A DNA stretch of 45,052 bases from Chara braunii (taxonomy: Eukaryota; Streptophyta; Charophyceae; Charales; Characeae). How positions within the stretch are numbered: position 1 is the first letter of the stretch; every line of letters starts with the position of its first letter. The notes below the pieces were generated by a model. That model saw only the letters and a program-made list of their open reading frames with translations, was not told the origin of the DNA and ran no database searches. Positions 1 to 12,100 of the stretch are shown one piece after another. The stretch is taken from contig BFEA01000196.1 in assembly GCA_003427395.1 (NCBI GenBank), forward strand, positions 877,951-923,002. The letters are read 5' to 3'. The position numbers were made by a program, and so were the translations under genes.

Positions 1-64
<64 letters not shown>
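1..64. repeat. (GT)n microsatellite
   Basis: Uninterrupted GT dinucleotides from the window edge to 64. The overlapping frames giving alternating Cys/Val are an artefact of the repeat. Confidence 0.97.
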
Positions 65-66
<2 letters not shown>

Positions 67-2988
67 AATGCATGTTGAAGTGCTGCAAACACACACGATC
101 TGTGTACGACCTCGTGGGCAGTGCACAGACTGTGCTATTGATGTGTGCCCCATCGCTTATAACTGCAACCCCTATAGAGTTTCTGACTTTGGAGGCCTCA
201 GCCGCTGAACAAAGACAGAGCACGACAATGTCTGCCCTGGTTATGGGTTTGCTGCAGCTCTTGTGAATATAAAAGTGTTGGCCTGTCCTGCCGAAGCAGG
301 CCTGATGTGGAAGCTTGTTATCTGCAGATCCTGCACATATGCTGGACACAGTCCTTGCATTTTTCATGACCTGAGCTCCATGGACTACCCATGGGCTCAC
401 GGTGAGTCAAATTACTGTTTGCTATGGCATTTTGTCCAGGAACAGTATGTTGTTGTCGCACCTTCTGTTCCATGAACCATTCGCGCCCTAAGCTCCATGG
501 CCCATCCATGGGCTCATGGTTGAGTCTTATGAACAGGCCGAGTCCCAGTCATTATGGTATTTTGGCCAGGAACAGTATGTCGTTTTGGCACCTTCTGTTC
601 TCACTGGGAGAGAATTCAGCGAATTGGCTCCCCTCTCCTGCTCTCAATGAAGTCGCTGTACCTTACCATGGAGATCAGAAAAAGTCTGCCAGCGCTAAAA
701 AAACTATGCCAGTACTGATCAGGAGGGCACTCTCATGGAGCCGTGTACTTCTGAGAGCATGTAGGCACAGTCTGGTTGCCATGCACAGGTAGTCTGTCCT
801 GACTACTATGCAGGTGGTCACTGACAACCTCTGCCATTAGAACTTTTCATGTCAGCCTCTGCCAACTCGAAATGTGACTCGCCACTCGAAATGTGACTTG
901 TCATTGTCTTGCATCCATTGTCTCACACTCGTTAGCTGCCCGATTTGCGGGCATGGCCTCGACACACCTTTGGTTGAATAACTGTCACAGGCAACAAATC
1001 GTTGTATTGCGTTTATTATCCTCACATGCTTGTTAGCTGCCTGATTTGCGGGTGCGACCTTGACATGTCTTGGTTGAATTAATCTTAGTGTGTCTCTTCC
1101 TTCCTTTCAACATGCCAACAACATGGTATTGTGGGTGCTGTTTCCAGGGGTCTGTCATAGACTACTTGCCTTCGCTGTGTAGATAACCAGCAATCTTACA
1201 ATCCTCTTTCCCTTTTTGCTGACGTCCCACATGCAGTTCTAGACTTTCTCTGATTGCTTCAGGAATGGAAGGTGTTCTTTAGGCATGCTGAGCTGCAGAT
1301 TGCTCCTGCGGGCGACGGAATTTAAAACTCCCGGCCATTGTTGATTTGGATCCAACCCTGTCATCGCCTGTGGTTGTAAAGCTTAATACGAGTTGAAGAA
1401 ACACTCGTGACTGTGACCCAGCTGATGTCCGGTTAGGAAGTGGATGTTATTCTACGCTGAATCGCCATGCCTTTGTTGCTAGAATGTGAAATCCATATTG
1501 CCTGTGATAGTTGTATGTGCCACATACTGGTCGTGGGCATTCTGTGGGTGTGGCCACTGCTGCTCCAATTCTTTTCTTCGCATGCGACCTTGAGCTGTCA
1601 GTGATAACTGCCCTACATTGCAGTCCATTGTGCCAGTGAGTAATCAGGATCTTATCAGGTCCGTCCCCTTTTCCCTTTTCCCTTCTCTTCTCCTATTCGC
1701 TGGGCAGAGCTGCAAATCACTCGCCACTGACTGTCTAGATGAATCCATGATCAGATAAAGAAATGGCCATTACAGAGTCAAAAGGCAGAATCTAGGGGCA
1801 CAAGTATTCCAAAAGGCAGCTGGGTGTAGGCACCTAGCGCTCGAATAGACAAATGTGGCTACCGCTAGCCTCACATCACTCAAATTCGGAGCACTGAAAT
1901 GGCCATTTCCGCAAAGAAATTCACATGGAAAAGCTGTTACGAGGACGATTTCTGTACTTACGAGTGAAGAAAGGATTGCTGTGATGATTGTTTAGAACAC
2001 GGGGAGAAGTGGTTTTGTTGTGGTGATTATGTTTCACACACACACACATGTAGACCACATAGACTTATTTTCGTGCGAGCCCTCTCGTAGGTTGAGCGGC
2101 CATGATCGTGTTCGTTCTTGTGGGCATTTACGATGTGGTTTCGAGGATTTATTTGATTGGTTTATGTTTCTTGGCATATGATCTCGTTAGAGATTGACTG
2201 TTGTTCCTCTTGGCCTGGATGAGGATCTTGGGAAGTCCCTCTTTGTGTTGGATTTGCTTAGCTGCGAGATCTTCATGTTGTCGCCCAGACTTGCCTGTTG
2301 TGGGTTTTATTCCTATGAGCTGCAGTTTCACTGCATGCTGTTGGTTGCTGTTGTGGAAGAGCCTCATTTTGTCGGGCCTGATTTGTATAGTGTTTGTGGA
2401 TTGACTTTAGAGGGCTTTTTTTGCGAGTGAGATCCTGTGGTCCAAGTTTCTCCAACTCCTGTGGAGGGGGTCAGATTGTTTGTGGATTGTTCATTTGCAT
2501 ATATTTTACAAGGTTGGATAGCTATGTGGCAAGGGGACAAATGCGGTGTAAGTTGTGAATGAGAATTCCCACGCAATTGTCATTGATGCCGTGGGTGGTT
2601 GTCTGTGGTGCATGTTTGTGTGCCTGAGAATGCGCTCGGGTGTTCAGAGGGTGGGAAAGGGCTCATTTATGATACCTTTATCGTTGTGTAAATATATTGC
2701 TGTACGCTTTGCCCATTGTGCCGTAACCTTCCATGCCACAAACATGGGGTATCGGTGTATAGACTTGGTTGAGCCAAGTGCGAAGTCAGGTTTCCTTTGT
2801 ATCCAAAGGGCACTCTTCCTGGGGGGTGTGCTCCTTGATCTGACAGAGCCCCTGAAAGTGGTGAGGAATGTGGTGTCTTCGGACTGAGATTTGTGAGTGA
2901 ATGGAAGTTCAATGAGCAGGTGGGCTCCCTAATTGCTATTCTTTGTGCTTTGGAGTCTGATGATTCGTTCTTGTTTGTTGTGTTCCAG
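65..2988 (+). other. Upstream intron or flank, no gene recognised
   Basis: No coding block with recognisable similarity. If the villin gene begins left of the window, this is intron. Visible structure is limited to small duplications: 422-471 resembles 554-603 (CCAGGAACAGTATGT and GCACCTTCTGTTC conserved), 373-400 resembles 490-517 (CTCCATGG...CCATGGGCTCA), and 925-975 resembles 1028-1080 (GTTAGCTGCC.GATTTGCGGG). A short CA tract lies near 2036-2048. Confidence 0.6.
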
Positions 2989-3136
2989 GCTATCATTCTC
3001 AAAGATGGGAGACCATCATTCACACCCACAACAGCCATTGCAGAAGGGCTGGAAACTCCCATGTTTAAGTCACATTTTGGGGTTTGGATCTCTGCTGAAG
3101 AGACGGCAAAGAAATCTAAGACGGGCAGAGTAGCAG
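2989..3136 (+). CDS. Villin exon A: C-terminal part of gelsolin repeat G3
   Basis: The acceptor TTCCAG ends at 2988 and the donor GCAG|GTAATG follows 3136. The frame reads [20 protein letters not shown] then [12 protein letters not shown], the villin G3 segment in which an 'RPKxTxVTRxxxGxETxxFKSxFDxW' pattern is expected. It ends in a Ser/Lys-rich stretch and TGRVA plus one base (phase 1). The preceding G3 exon, which should carry a VWVGR-type motif, was looked for upstream in 1-2988 and not found, so it is probably outside the window or too diverged. Confidence 0.88.
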
Positions 3137-6100
3137 GTAATGTGGAAAGAGACCCACGTGTGTCCTGCAGCTCTTCTGAGCTGGATGCACATCTTTGCTT
3201 TTGTCTCCGGAGTTATTTGTCAATCTTGTCATTTGACGGCCAGAAATGTCTCATGGTCATACTGCGTCAGTATAGAAGAGCCATATGCGGCGGGGTATCA
3301 GTTTTCTTTAGCAATCGATCTCTATGCCACTGTCACCCTGCGACTCCCCCGATTCCTCCCATTCTTGGTGCTCTGGCTGAGAACTCAGTCGGTTACCGTA
3401 TTTATGTGGCTGAATGGAGTGGTGCACAAACGTAACTGTTAATGAGCAGATCATGAGCTCAAGTCCAAGATGTTACAAGATGGATATGACAATGTCTTGT
3501 GCATTTTAAACCACCAGTACACCTGGGCCTGGAGGCGTCTTACTGCGCGCCACGCTTTTCCGAACCCGGTGTACTTTCTTTCTTTTGTCGCTGGTGCTGC
3601 CAGCCGTTGTGGTCCGGTAGGCCGAGCCTCCGAAAATTTTGTTGGCGACTTGTTGCATTTTCAGCTAGGCTGGGGCCATGTACTGGCGGTTTAAGCCAAT
3701 ACTTGTACCGGTCTGCTGCGTGCTGTATTTGCATTTGTTCGTCTTGCTTGTGCTTGCTCAATATCTTACTGGGATGTGTGGTACTGCTTGGGCGATGAAA
3801 TGTCTATCTTCTGTGGTCTTCTTGTGATTGTCTGCAATGGTGTAGTGTGAACTGCGGAGGCTGATAATAAGTCAGCAAGGTCCTATGCATTTAAAAAGGA
3901 TTAAAAAAGTAAGGGCCTATGCACACCACATTATTATGACAGAGGCTGACGATATTCTGTCCATGGCCTCTGTGCAGAAAAGAGGCCTGTGCACGCCACA
4001 TCATCACCACAAAGGCAACCACGTGGCCATATGAACGCAGCGGAAGTTTGCAGAGCGCCAATACAAAAGTGGATGCCAGTTTGGCTATTTGTGAACAATG
4101 ACGAACTCACTTGGGTTTCATTGCTGAAATCAATGAACCATATCGTGCTCAATCTGCTAATGGTTTTTGAACCAGGCTTATGATATGGAATTGTTTTATG
4201 GGTGCTAAACTAATGGAGGGATGGTGAAGGTGGGTCAACGGTTGTATCAGAATCTTAGTGAATATGTGCGGAACTGTTTGTTTGTGTATATGCCAGCAAT
4301 GCTTGCTCAGCAGGGGCTTAATGTGAAGGGCCTGGTGAAAGGGCCTGCTCCTGTGCCCGAAGAAGAGGGTCCACCCATGGTCGATGTTAGCATGGGAAAG
4401 CTTCAGGTATGCTTTTAAGCGGCTTTTGGTTGAAGTTGCTGTCTTCTCGTCCTTTGCTTTTGCTGTGTGCTACAGTCTTTCCCCAGCTGAAATGTTTGAC
4501 TGTATGGTTGAATCTGGCAAAAATTCAGATACATTGCCCATGCCTGGGAGTATATTCATTGTACTCTAGTAGGTCTGCGAATCCCGAGGTTGAGCATCTA
4601 AATCCTGGAAGCTTTGGACATGTAACAGTCTATCCTCTTTGACTTCTGGTTGAAGTGTCTCGTGTATCAGTGTTCAATTTGGAAGTAGTCAGTTCGGTGT
4701 ACGATGAGCGGCAAAGTTGGGTGTTATTGCCGTGCATGTCTAAAATGGGCTTGGGTTGCTTTTACTGGTCGCGTCAAATCCGGATAGCTTTGTGCACGAA
4801 TTGAAGTAGATTGCACCACGAGATACACCAGATAAGCGAAGAGGAAAATGCTGAAGTCAATGATAAACAAATCCCTCTTCTTGCCTAGACCACCGTGTCC
4901 GCAATGTCCCTCCCCTACTCGGTGCACGGAGGCCAGACTACATGCAGACAGTACCCATTGACCCAGACGTCCTAACTACAACTGGTCTTCAGCAAATTAC
5001 AGCAGCCGGATGATGAAATGAAGATTCCTGCTCTTCATCACCAGGTAAGCCTCTTGCCTCACCCACTCGTCGCCTTCCCACACACTGTCCCTACCCCTCC
5101 TCCTCGGGTACGATGCCAGCAGCTCGGCCATGACTGCTGCGCTCTCGCAGCCTTCTTCCACGCACGCTGCCAGCCCCCTTCTTCCTCCTGGCCAGGCGCT
5201 CGTTGTGCAAGCAAACGCTCTAGCAGCGCTGCGTCCGTCCATGTGCTGGCTGGCTGGGCAGAGGCACGCTCCGCATGCTCGGCCTCTATCGCAGTAGCTG
5301 TGCCCAGGGTCATTCCGGAATGTGCCTGGGGCTCAACTGTAAGTGCCCTGAGGGTCAGCATCTCTGCTGGGCCCCAGCATCTTTAACTGACAGGGCTACT
5401 GGTTGGTTGAAGGTGTTGCGTGCAGCAACCATCCTACGGGCCCCCCTTTTCTTCACATGCGCCGTCGGTTTTTGTCAGTCGCGTTCGCTTAGGGCGGGTG
5501 CAGACTGTTCCCAGCGGGCACAGGCCCATTTCGGCCTCATGCTTTGCGCCGGGATAACTAGTGACTGCAGACACTTGAGGCAGTGCAGAGACTCTTTTTC
5601 AAGAAATTGACTTGGACCGCCTGGTAGAGAGATCTGGGGAACTGCCGAGGGTGGAAGGCAGTCCAGTGGCTAACCGCGAGCTGGTATTAGGACGACGCGG
5701 GTCGGAGCTGGGGTGGGTCGTGCCGCCCTGTAACCCAGCGGTTGGGGGTGGAGGCCTGGAAGAGCCTGGTATCTTGGATATGTGGGTTGAGGCAGCTGAG
5801 GATAGTCTGTTGATAGCATTGAGGCAGCATGTTTTCGGTTATATCGGCTTCCAGATAATCTCATCTGGGTCTCTTTTCTCAGGAGTAAGTTTGTTTTGTT
5901 TAAGTCGCTTCTGGTGGTCTTGAGGTCGCTTCAGGATTTTGGGGGTTTCTTGCTACTCACTGTGGGCTTCTCTGATGCGGTTATATTCATAGAGCTGTGG
6001 TGGTTTGATGCCAGAACATCGCTGGCTGGTGTTGGAAGTAGATGGTGGGATATCAAGCGTCCTATAGTATGGAAATAGGGTACAACAGCAGAGGAGATGG

Positions 6101-9027
6101 TGGCTCTGCTGCAGTAAGTCTTGCCGGAGTGAGGTCAAGAGGATGGATGGGGGTTTCTGGGACGTTCTCTGAACTTTTGCTTACGTGAGTTGGAGAAGTG
6201 GGATAACAAGTGTCCTACTAGTGAGGGGGCTAGCTGGTAGGATGGAAATAAGGTACAGCAGCAGCGGAGATGGTGGCTCTGCTGCAGTAAGTCTTGCCGG
6301 AGTGAGGTAAAGAGGATGGATGGGTTTTTCTGAGGCGTTTCCTGAATTCTTGGCTATTTTCTGAATTTTGCCGTAGTAATTTCTTAATCTGTCTTCAATT
6401 TTTCTTTGCGAAAGCCAGGTAATGGCCCGGGTATCCCAAACGTTCAAAATTGTTTTTCAGTTGCTTCTGGTGGCCTCGAGATGCTGTTATATTCGTAGAT
6501 CTGCGGTCAGAACGACGTTGGTTGGCGTTGGAAGTAGATGGCGGGATATCAAGCGTCCTACCAGTGAGGGGGCTAGCTGGTAGGATGGAAATGGGGTGTA
6601 GCAGCAGCAAGATGGTGGCTCTGCTGCAGTAAGTCTTGCCGGAGTGAGGTAACGAGGATGGATGGGGGTTTCTGAGACGTTTCCTGAAACTTCGCCTAGG
6701 TAAGTGGGAGAAGAAGGTTGGATATCAAGCGTCCTACTAGTGACGGGGCCAGCTGGTAGGATGGTAATAGGGTACAGCAGCAGCAGAGATGGTGGCTCTG
6801 CTGCAGTAAGACTTGCCGGAGTGAGGTAAAGGGGATGGAGGGGGGTCTGAGTCTTTTCCTGAATTTTTGCCTATTTTCGGTAGCTTGTTTGTATCTCTTA
6901 ATCTAGCTCTTAGCCAAAGCTGGGTAGTGGCCCCGGTACTGCAAACTCTCAATTTTTTTCAAAATCCTATGTAATTTTCTATATGGGACGCTGGGCCCGG
7001 CTCCCAGCACGTGCTGCTCCCCACGAATAGATTGGAGCTTTGTTCCCATGCCCGGGGCCATGGTAATCTTCTCTGTATCATTTCGAGTCCTTGCTTTTTA
7101 AATTGACTTGGTCCATATCTCGATTTGTGTGTGTCATCCTTGCCCAGGGGCCATGCTAATCTTCTCTGTAACGTTTCAAGTTTAATAGATGTCCAGCAGG
7201 ACTCAGAGACTCTATTTCATTGTTGCACCCCCCGACGGTCGGCGGCCCTTGACTGGTCGGCTGCCGACCTGCCGACCGATCGGCTGGTCGGCACCTACCT
7301 GCCGGGGGTCGTCGGCACCTTGCAAAAAAAAAAAAAAAGATTTTTTTTTTTTTTTTTGGGGTCCAGAACCCCCAATAACACATCCGACACCCCCATAGCG
7401 TCCCCCAATATCCCGATATACCCTCACAAACCGCCCCCAAACCGCCCCCAACACCCTCATTACCCCCTGGGCCCCCCCAGCACCTCCTACACCACCCCTA
7501 TACCCCCCCCTATACTCCAACCCCAACCCCCCATATCCCCCCACATCTGCAAGAGTTTCTCAGCGGATTTGGGCTGTATTCAGCAAGTGCAGTACTTGAA
7601 AAAAAATCAGTGGACGTTTTTTTTTTTTTTTTTTTTTACTGGTCGGCAGACTGCCGACCGGTCGGCCCAACTGGTGTGCTGCAATACGGTCGGCGGTCGG
7701 GTTCGCCGATCGGCAGGGTTGCAACCCTGGGGAGCAGGGCCATATGCACTTGTGGGTGGGTGGGTGTGGGTGGGTGTTACCAGGAATGGGACCAGGTACT
7801 GCTCCTTGCAAAATTGACCCTTGGCAGCAGTAGCTGGTTGCATTCCTGGTAGTCCCTTGGGTTCCATTCCTGGTAGTCCTTGCACCGCACCCCTTGGCAG
7901 CACCGTGTCTGCTCCCTGTACACCTGCCTTCTTCTACAGGCAGGAGCACTCTACCTGACTGACTTTTTTTCTATTGAAGAGACTTGGAGACCCTCATTTA
8001 TGCCACTCAACGTCTCGATTGGTTGGACGATACTCAAGTGGAGAAAAGTCCACCTCACGGACGAAGAGACCAAATTTTGCAAAAGTGACAGCGAAAATGA
8101 AAATAACACTCACCTTGTCAGCTAGTACTCCAGCAGCACATGACCATCCCCGGTCTGTTTGTGTGTGTGCTTGTATTGTGGGTAGTTGGGTGGGAGGTGG
8201 GTTGGCGTGTGGGTGTGTTTATGTATGTGTGTTTGGTTTTTACCTGGATGTGCAGCATTTGCCTTCAGCCTTTTCCTGTCTTGAAGGATGAGCAATCACA
8301 ATGTCTGAACGACCGCGACCATGTGTTCTCCGGCACCAGTTGTGGCGACATAACAGGAAAGTTGTGTGGGGTGAGAAGCCCGCACAAGTTTTGCTGCAGG
8401 TGAGACTCTTTCCTGTTACGTCGCCACAATTTTGCCGATAACTTGTCCTCATGATGTGTCTGTGGTGCTGGCTTCGTGGGCGAGATGCTGCGTGCTGTAC
8501 TCGGCCGCGATCTGGATGGATCTTTTGAAAACTCGACAGTGGAAGTTCTTCTTATGGTCCAGAAGATGTGGAGGATCAGGGTAAGGCAGGCTTCTCTTTG
8601 ATTCTCCTCTTTGATTCTCCTCTTTGATTCTCCTCTTTGATTCTTCTCTTCTCGATAGCCAGGACCTTAAAGATCGGCCAGCGTGCTCGGTTGCGATTCA
8701 AAGATTCCTTCGCGGGACTCTGTTGAGGAGGGGAGTTGAATCCATAGGTGTTAAACCACCAGTACTTCGTAAAGTTGTGCCCGTTAACAAGCCACGATTT
8801 TAGGAAAGTCACGGGCCACTACAGGAGCGCCCAAATTCATCCGACTAGGAACGTTTCTACTCTATTTTTTTCCACGGCCGATAGCTGGGCCAAGTACCGG
8901 TGGTTTAAGAAGTAAAATCACGCTTTAGATAAATCATAATAGTATAGTACTTGATTAATGTATGAGCGTATGGTGTGCTGATCCACATACTCAAACCGTG
9001 TAGTTGAGGCCTCTCGGGGGGAATGTC

Positions 9028-9118
<91 letters not shown>

Positions 9119-12100
9119 NAGAGTTTCTCAGCGGATTTGGGCTGTACTCAGCAAGCGCAGTACTTGAAAAAAAATCAGTGGACGTTTTTTTTTTTTTTTT
9201 TTTTTTGCCTGGTCGGCAGACGGCCGACCGGTCGGTCCAACTGGTCGGCTGCAATACGGCCGGCGGTTGGGGTCGGCGGTCGGCAGGGTTGCAACCCTGC
9301 TCTATTTGTGATTTCCGGTAGCACAGAAGTTTTCCCATCCTACCATTCGTGAATAGTTTTCATCGGGTTTGTCTGACAGATTCTGGATGTGGGGCCATGC
9401 ATTTCACACATCTTTTTGTTCTCAGGTTCTCCGTTTTGCGGAGGGTTGGCAATGGTTTGTCCACATTGTATAGCACAAAGAGTGTCGGAAAAGGTCGTTA
9501 TTTAAAACTTGTTTGCTGTGCAGGTGTGGCGTATTGATGGCTCTAAAAAAGTGAAGGTCCCATCTGAGGATCATGGGAAGTTCTACAGCGGTGACTGTTA
9601 CCTTGTCCTTTTTACATACAACAAGGACCGCAGGGACGAATACTTACTCTTCTTCTGGTTGGGAAGAAACAGAACAATGGTACGTTGAAGCTTTTAAGAC
9701 CAATCATTTGTGCTCCTTTCTCAGCTGTGATTATTTACCAGTTTGCACCTTTTGATATGTGGTGCAGTGAGGGTTGGCCATACAGTCTGGATGTGATTCT
9801 GTTTGTGCATGGTGTACAAGTAGCTTGACTTTGGGGTGATTGACTACTAGATGTGAAGGATAGTCTGAGATGTGATGATGGGTCTTACGAGGAGTTCATT
9901 TGTCGTGTGGGTCTGTTGCTGTTTGTGCTGCTTCTGCATCTAGCATGTCTTTGATCATTTGCAGGTTTCAGCGATGGTGGATCTTATGAGCAGTTCATTT
10001 GTCATGTGGGTCTGCTGCTATCTGTGCTGCTTCTGCATCTAACATGTCTTGGATCATTTGCAGCTTTCATCTTTGAGGTAATATGCATTTAGTGTGTGTT
10101 TTGACTGGATCACGTGTTGTGGCTGCGGGCGGGTGTGTGTGGTGGTGTGGGCATGGGGTTGTGGGGATGGGTGGGCGGATGTGCGTGTGTGTCGCTTCAG
10201 GTAGACCAGAATGCCGCAGCTCAGCTTGCCAAAGAACTTGATGAGGCCCTTCAAGGAAGAGCTGTCCAGGTACTTTTTATTCCCATGCTCACAGGAATGT
10301 ATGCCTGTCTATTAGTCATGATTGTTCGTATGGGTTCAGCTGTGTGCAAATTTGCTACCTTAACCAGGGTACTCATGGAGCAAAACTTTTGAGGAAAGAG
10401 AGGAAAAGAAGTAGGGTAGATAAGTTTTCTTGTAATTTTCCTTGTAATTGGAATGAGTGTGAATGTTGAATGTCTGAAACTTTCGAGTCGCACTGAAAAA
10501 TCATCGTGATTCGTGTTTCTACCTGTCACTCGGTATATCCCGAGATCGTAAAGATGTTTGTCCTGTTTGGCGAATGGCACCTCGTCAGTCAGCTTGATTT
10601 GCCAGCTGAGTTGACCAGTCAGTAGAAAGTTGGCTTCCCCCTCTTCTTCCTCATTAACACCTTGTGAAGTCTGGGCATCACCACTGGCGGGGCATCTTTT
10701 CTTCCCACAGATCAGATTACTGAAAACTAGTTGGAGAATGCCTGTGTCTGTGTGTTTCATGGCAGCGATCCGGACCGGCCGGAGTCCGGTGTCCAGTTTA
10801 ATTTGTCCGGATCCCGGTCCTGATTCCAGACCCTTTGGCCAACGGCCAAATGTGTTTTTGGTGGCCCAGGGCATTTTGTTGCGCCCAGGGCTGCCAGCCA
10901 AAAATACGCACCAGTTTTTTCTGGCCGCAAAGAGGCATCCAGTAGGGCCGGAATTTTATTCTGAGCTTGTGGGAAGTTTTCTTCCTCTTTGTTTCTGCCC
11001 GTTTGAACGTCTTTCTTGCATAATGGCAGCCCGGTTGCGCGGGCAGTTTCCAAATTCCTCCCGCCTTGCAAGTTCGGCCGCCCCCCCGCCCACAACAATC
11101 TTCAAGCTTGCATGCCCGCCACCACCGCAATCGTCTGAGGGAGGAAGAAGCAGGGCAACGGGGCAGCCATAGCAGGCAAGGAACAGAGGTGGAGCAGGTG
11201 CAGCAAAAGCAGTGCAAGAAGCCATTGAGGAGCAGTACAAGCATCTCTCTCTCTCTCTCTCGTCAATTTGTTATCATGGTGTTCCTTCTCCTTTGTGCTC
11301 CTACATCGGCCTCCTCTTCACATCTTCGTCCTCCCGCTCTTCCACATCTTCATCCTGCTCCTGCTCCGCGTCTTCGTCCTCGTCCCCCTCATTTGACTCA
11401 TTGTTGTCGGCGTCATGTACTTGCTATAACCCCCCCCCCNNNNNNNNNNNNNNNNNNNNNNNNNNNNNNNNNNNNNNNNNNNNNNNNNNNNNNNNNNNNN
11501 NNNNNNNNNNNNNNNNNNNNNNNNNNNNNGTCTTCATCCTGCTCCTGCTCCACGTCTTCGTCCTCGTCCCCCTCATTTGACTCATCGTTGTCGGCGTCAT
11601 GTACTTGCTATAACCCCCGCCCCCCCCCCGCCCCTGCTTGTGCCACGGGGCACCTTTTTTATCTTTTTTTTGGATCTTTGTCAGTGTTTTTATCTTTTTT
11701 TTGGATCTTTGTCGTTGTGTTCCTTGTCTTCGTCCTCCTCCCGCTCCTCCTCGTCCACGTCTTTGTCCCCTCCTGTTCCTTCTCCACATCTTTGTCCTCT
11801 CCATCGTTCTCCTCCTCATCTTGGTCGTCGTCATGCACTTGATATAACCTCTCCCACCCCGCCCCTGCCCAAGCCACGTGGCACCCTTTTTCCGTCCTTT
11901 TTTTTACTGGATCTTTGTCGTCGTGTTTCTCATCTTCGTCCTCCTCCAGGTCCTCAAGATCCTCTTCTTTGTCCTCCTCCCATTCCTCGTCCATGACAAT
12001 GTCCTCCTGCTCCTCCACATCTCACGTCTTTGTTCTCTGCCCGCTCCTCCTCCAGGTCCTCGTACTCGTCCCGTTTTTCCTCCACATCATCCTCTTCCCC

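Larger units (their letters stand above)
4407..9523 (+). other. Villin intron (5.1 kb) filled with repeats
   Basis: Between donor GTATGC and acceptor TGTGCAG. Contents: a possible diverged R1 copy (about 4940-5560), a higher-order minisatellite (5990-6960), tandem U6-like pseudogenes (7035-7202), GGTCGGC-rich repeats (7220-7735 and 9119-9300), an inverted repeat (8340-8429), a 13-bp microsatellite (8597-8649), a MITE (8755-8904) and a (GA)n tract (9032-9118). No villin-like coding block was seen inside it, and none is needed for frame continuity. Confidence 0.8.

Noticed and set aside
3-266. ORFs in the (GT)n tract encoding Cys-Val repeats
   Set aside because: Microsatellite artefact.
1-2988. 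Upstream villin G3 exon (VWVGR-type motif)
   Set aside because: Searched by eye in all + frames; no matching block found.
7125-7817. 230-codon ORF across the GGTCGGC repeat
   Set aside because: Runs through U6 antisense, homopolymers and a C-rich repeat; composition follows the repeat.
9004-9352. Arg-Glu or Ser-Leu repeat ORFs
   Set aside because: Produced by the (GA)n tract and poly(T); both cross an N and show no protein features.
11659-12018. Asp/Glu-rich protein gene on the minus strand
   Set aside because: Acidic codons arise from CTTCGTCCTC-type repeats; similar frames occur in neighbouring repeat units and no non-repetitive domain is attached.
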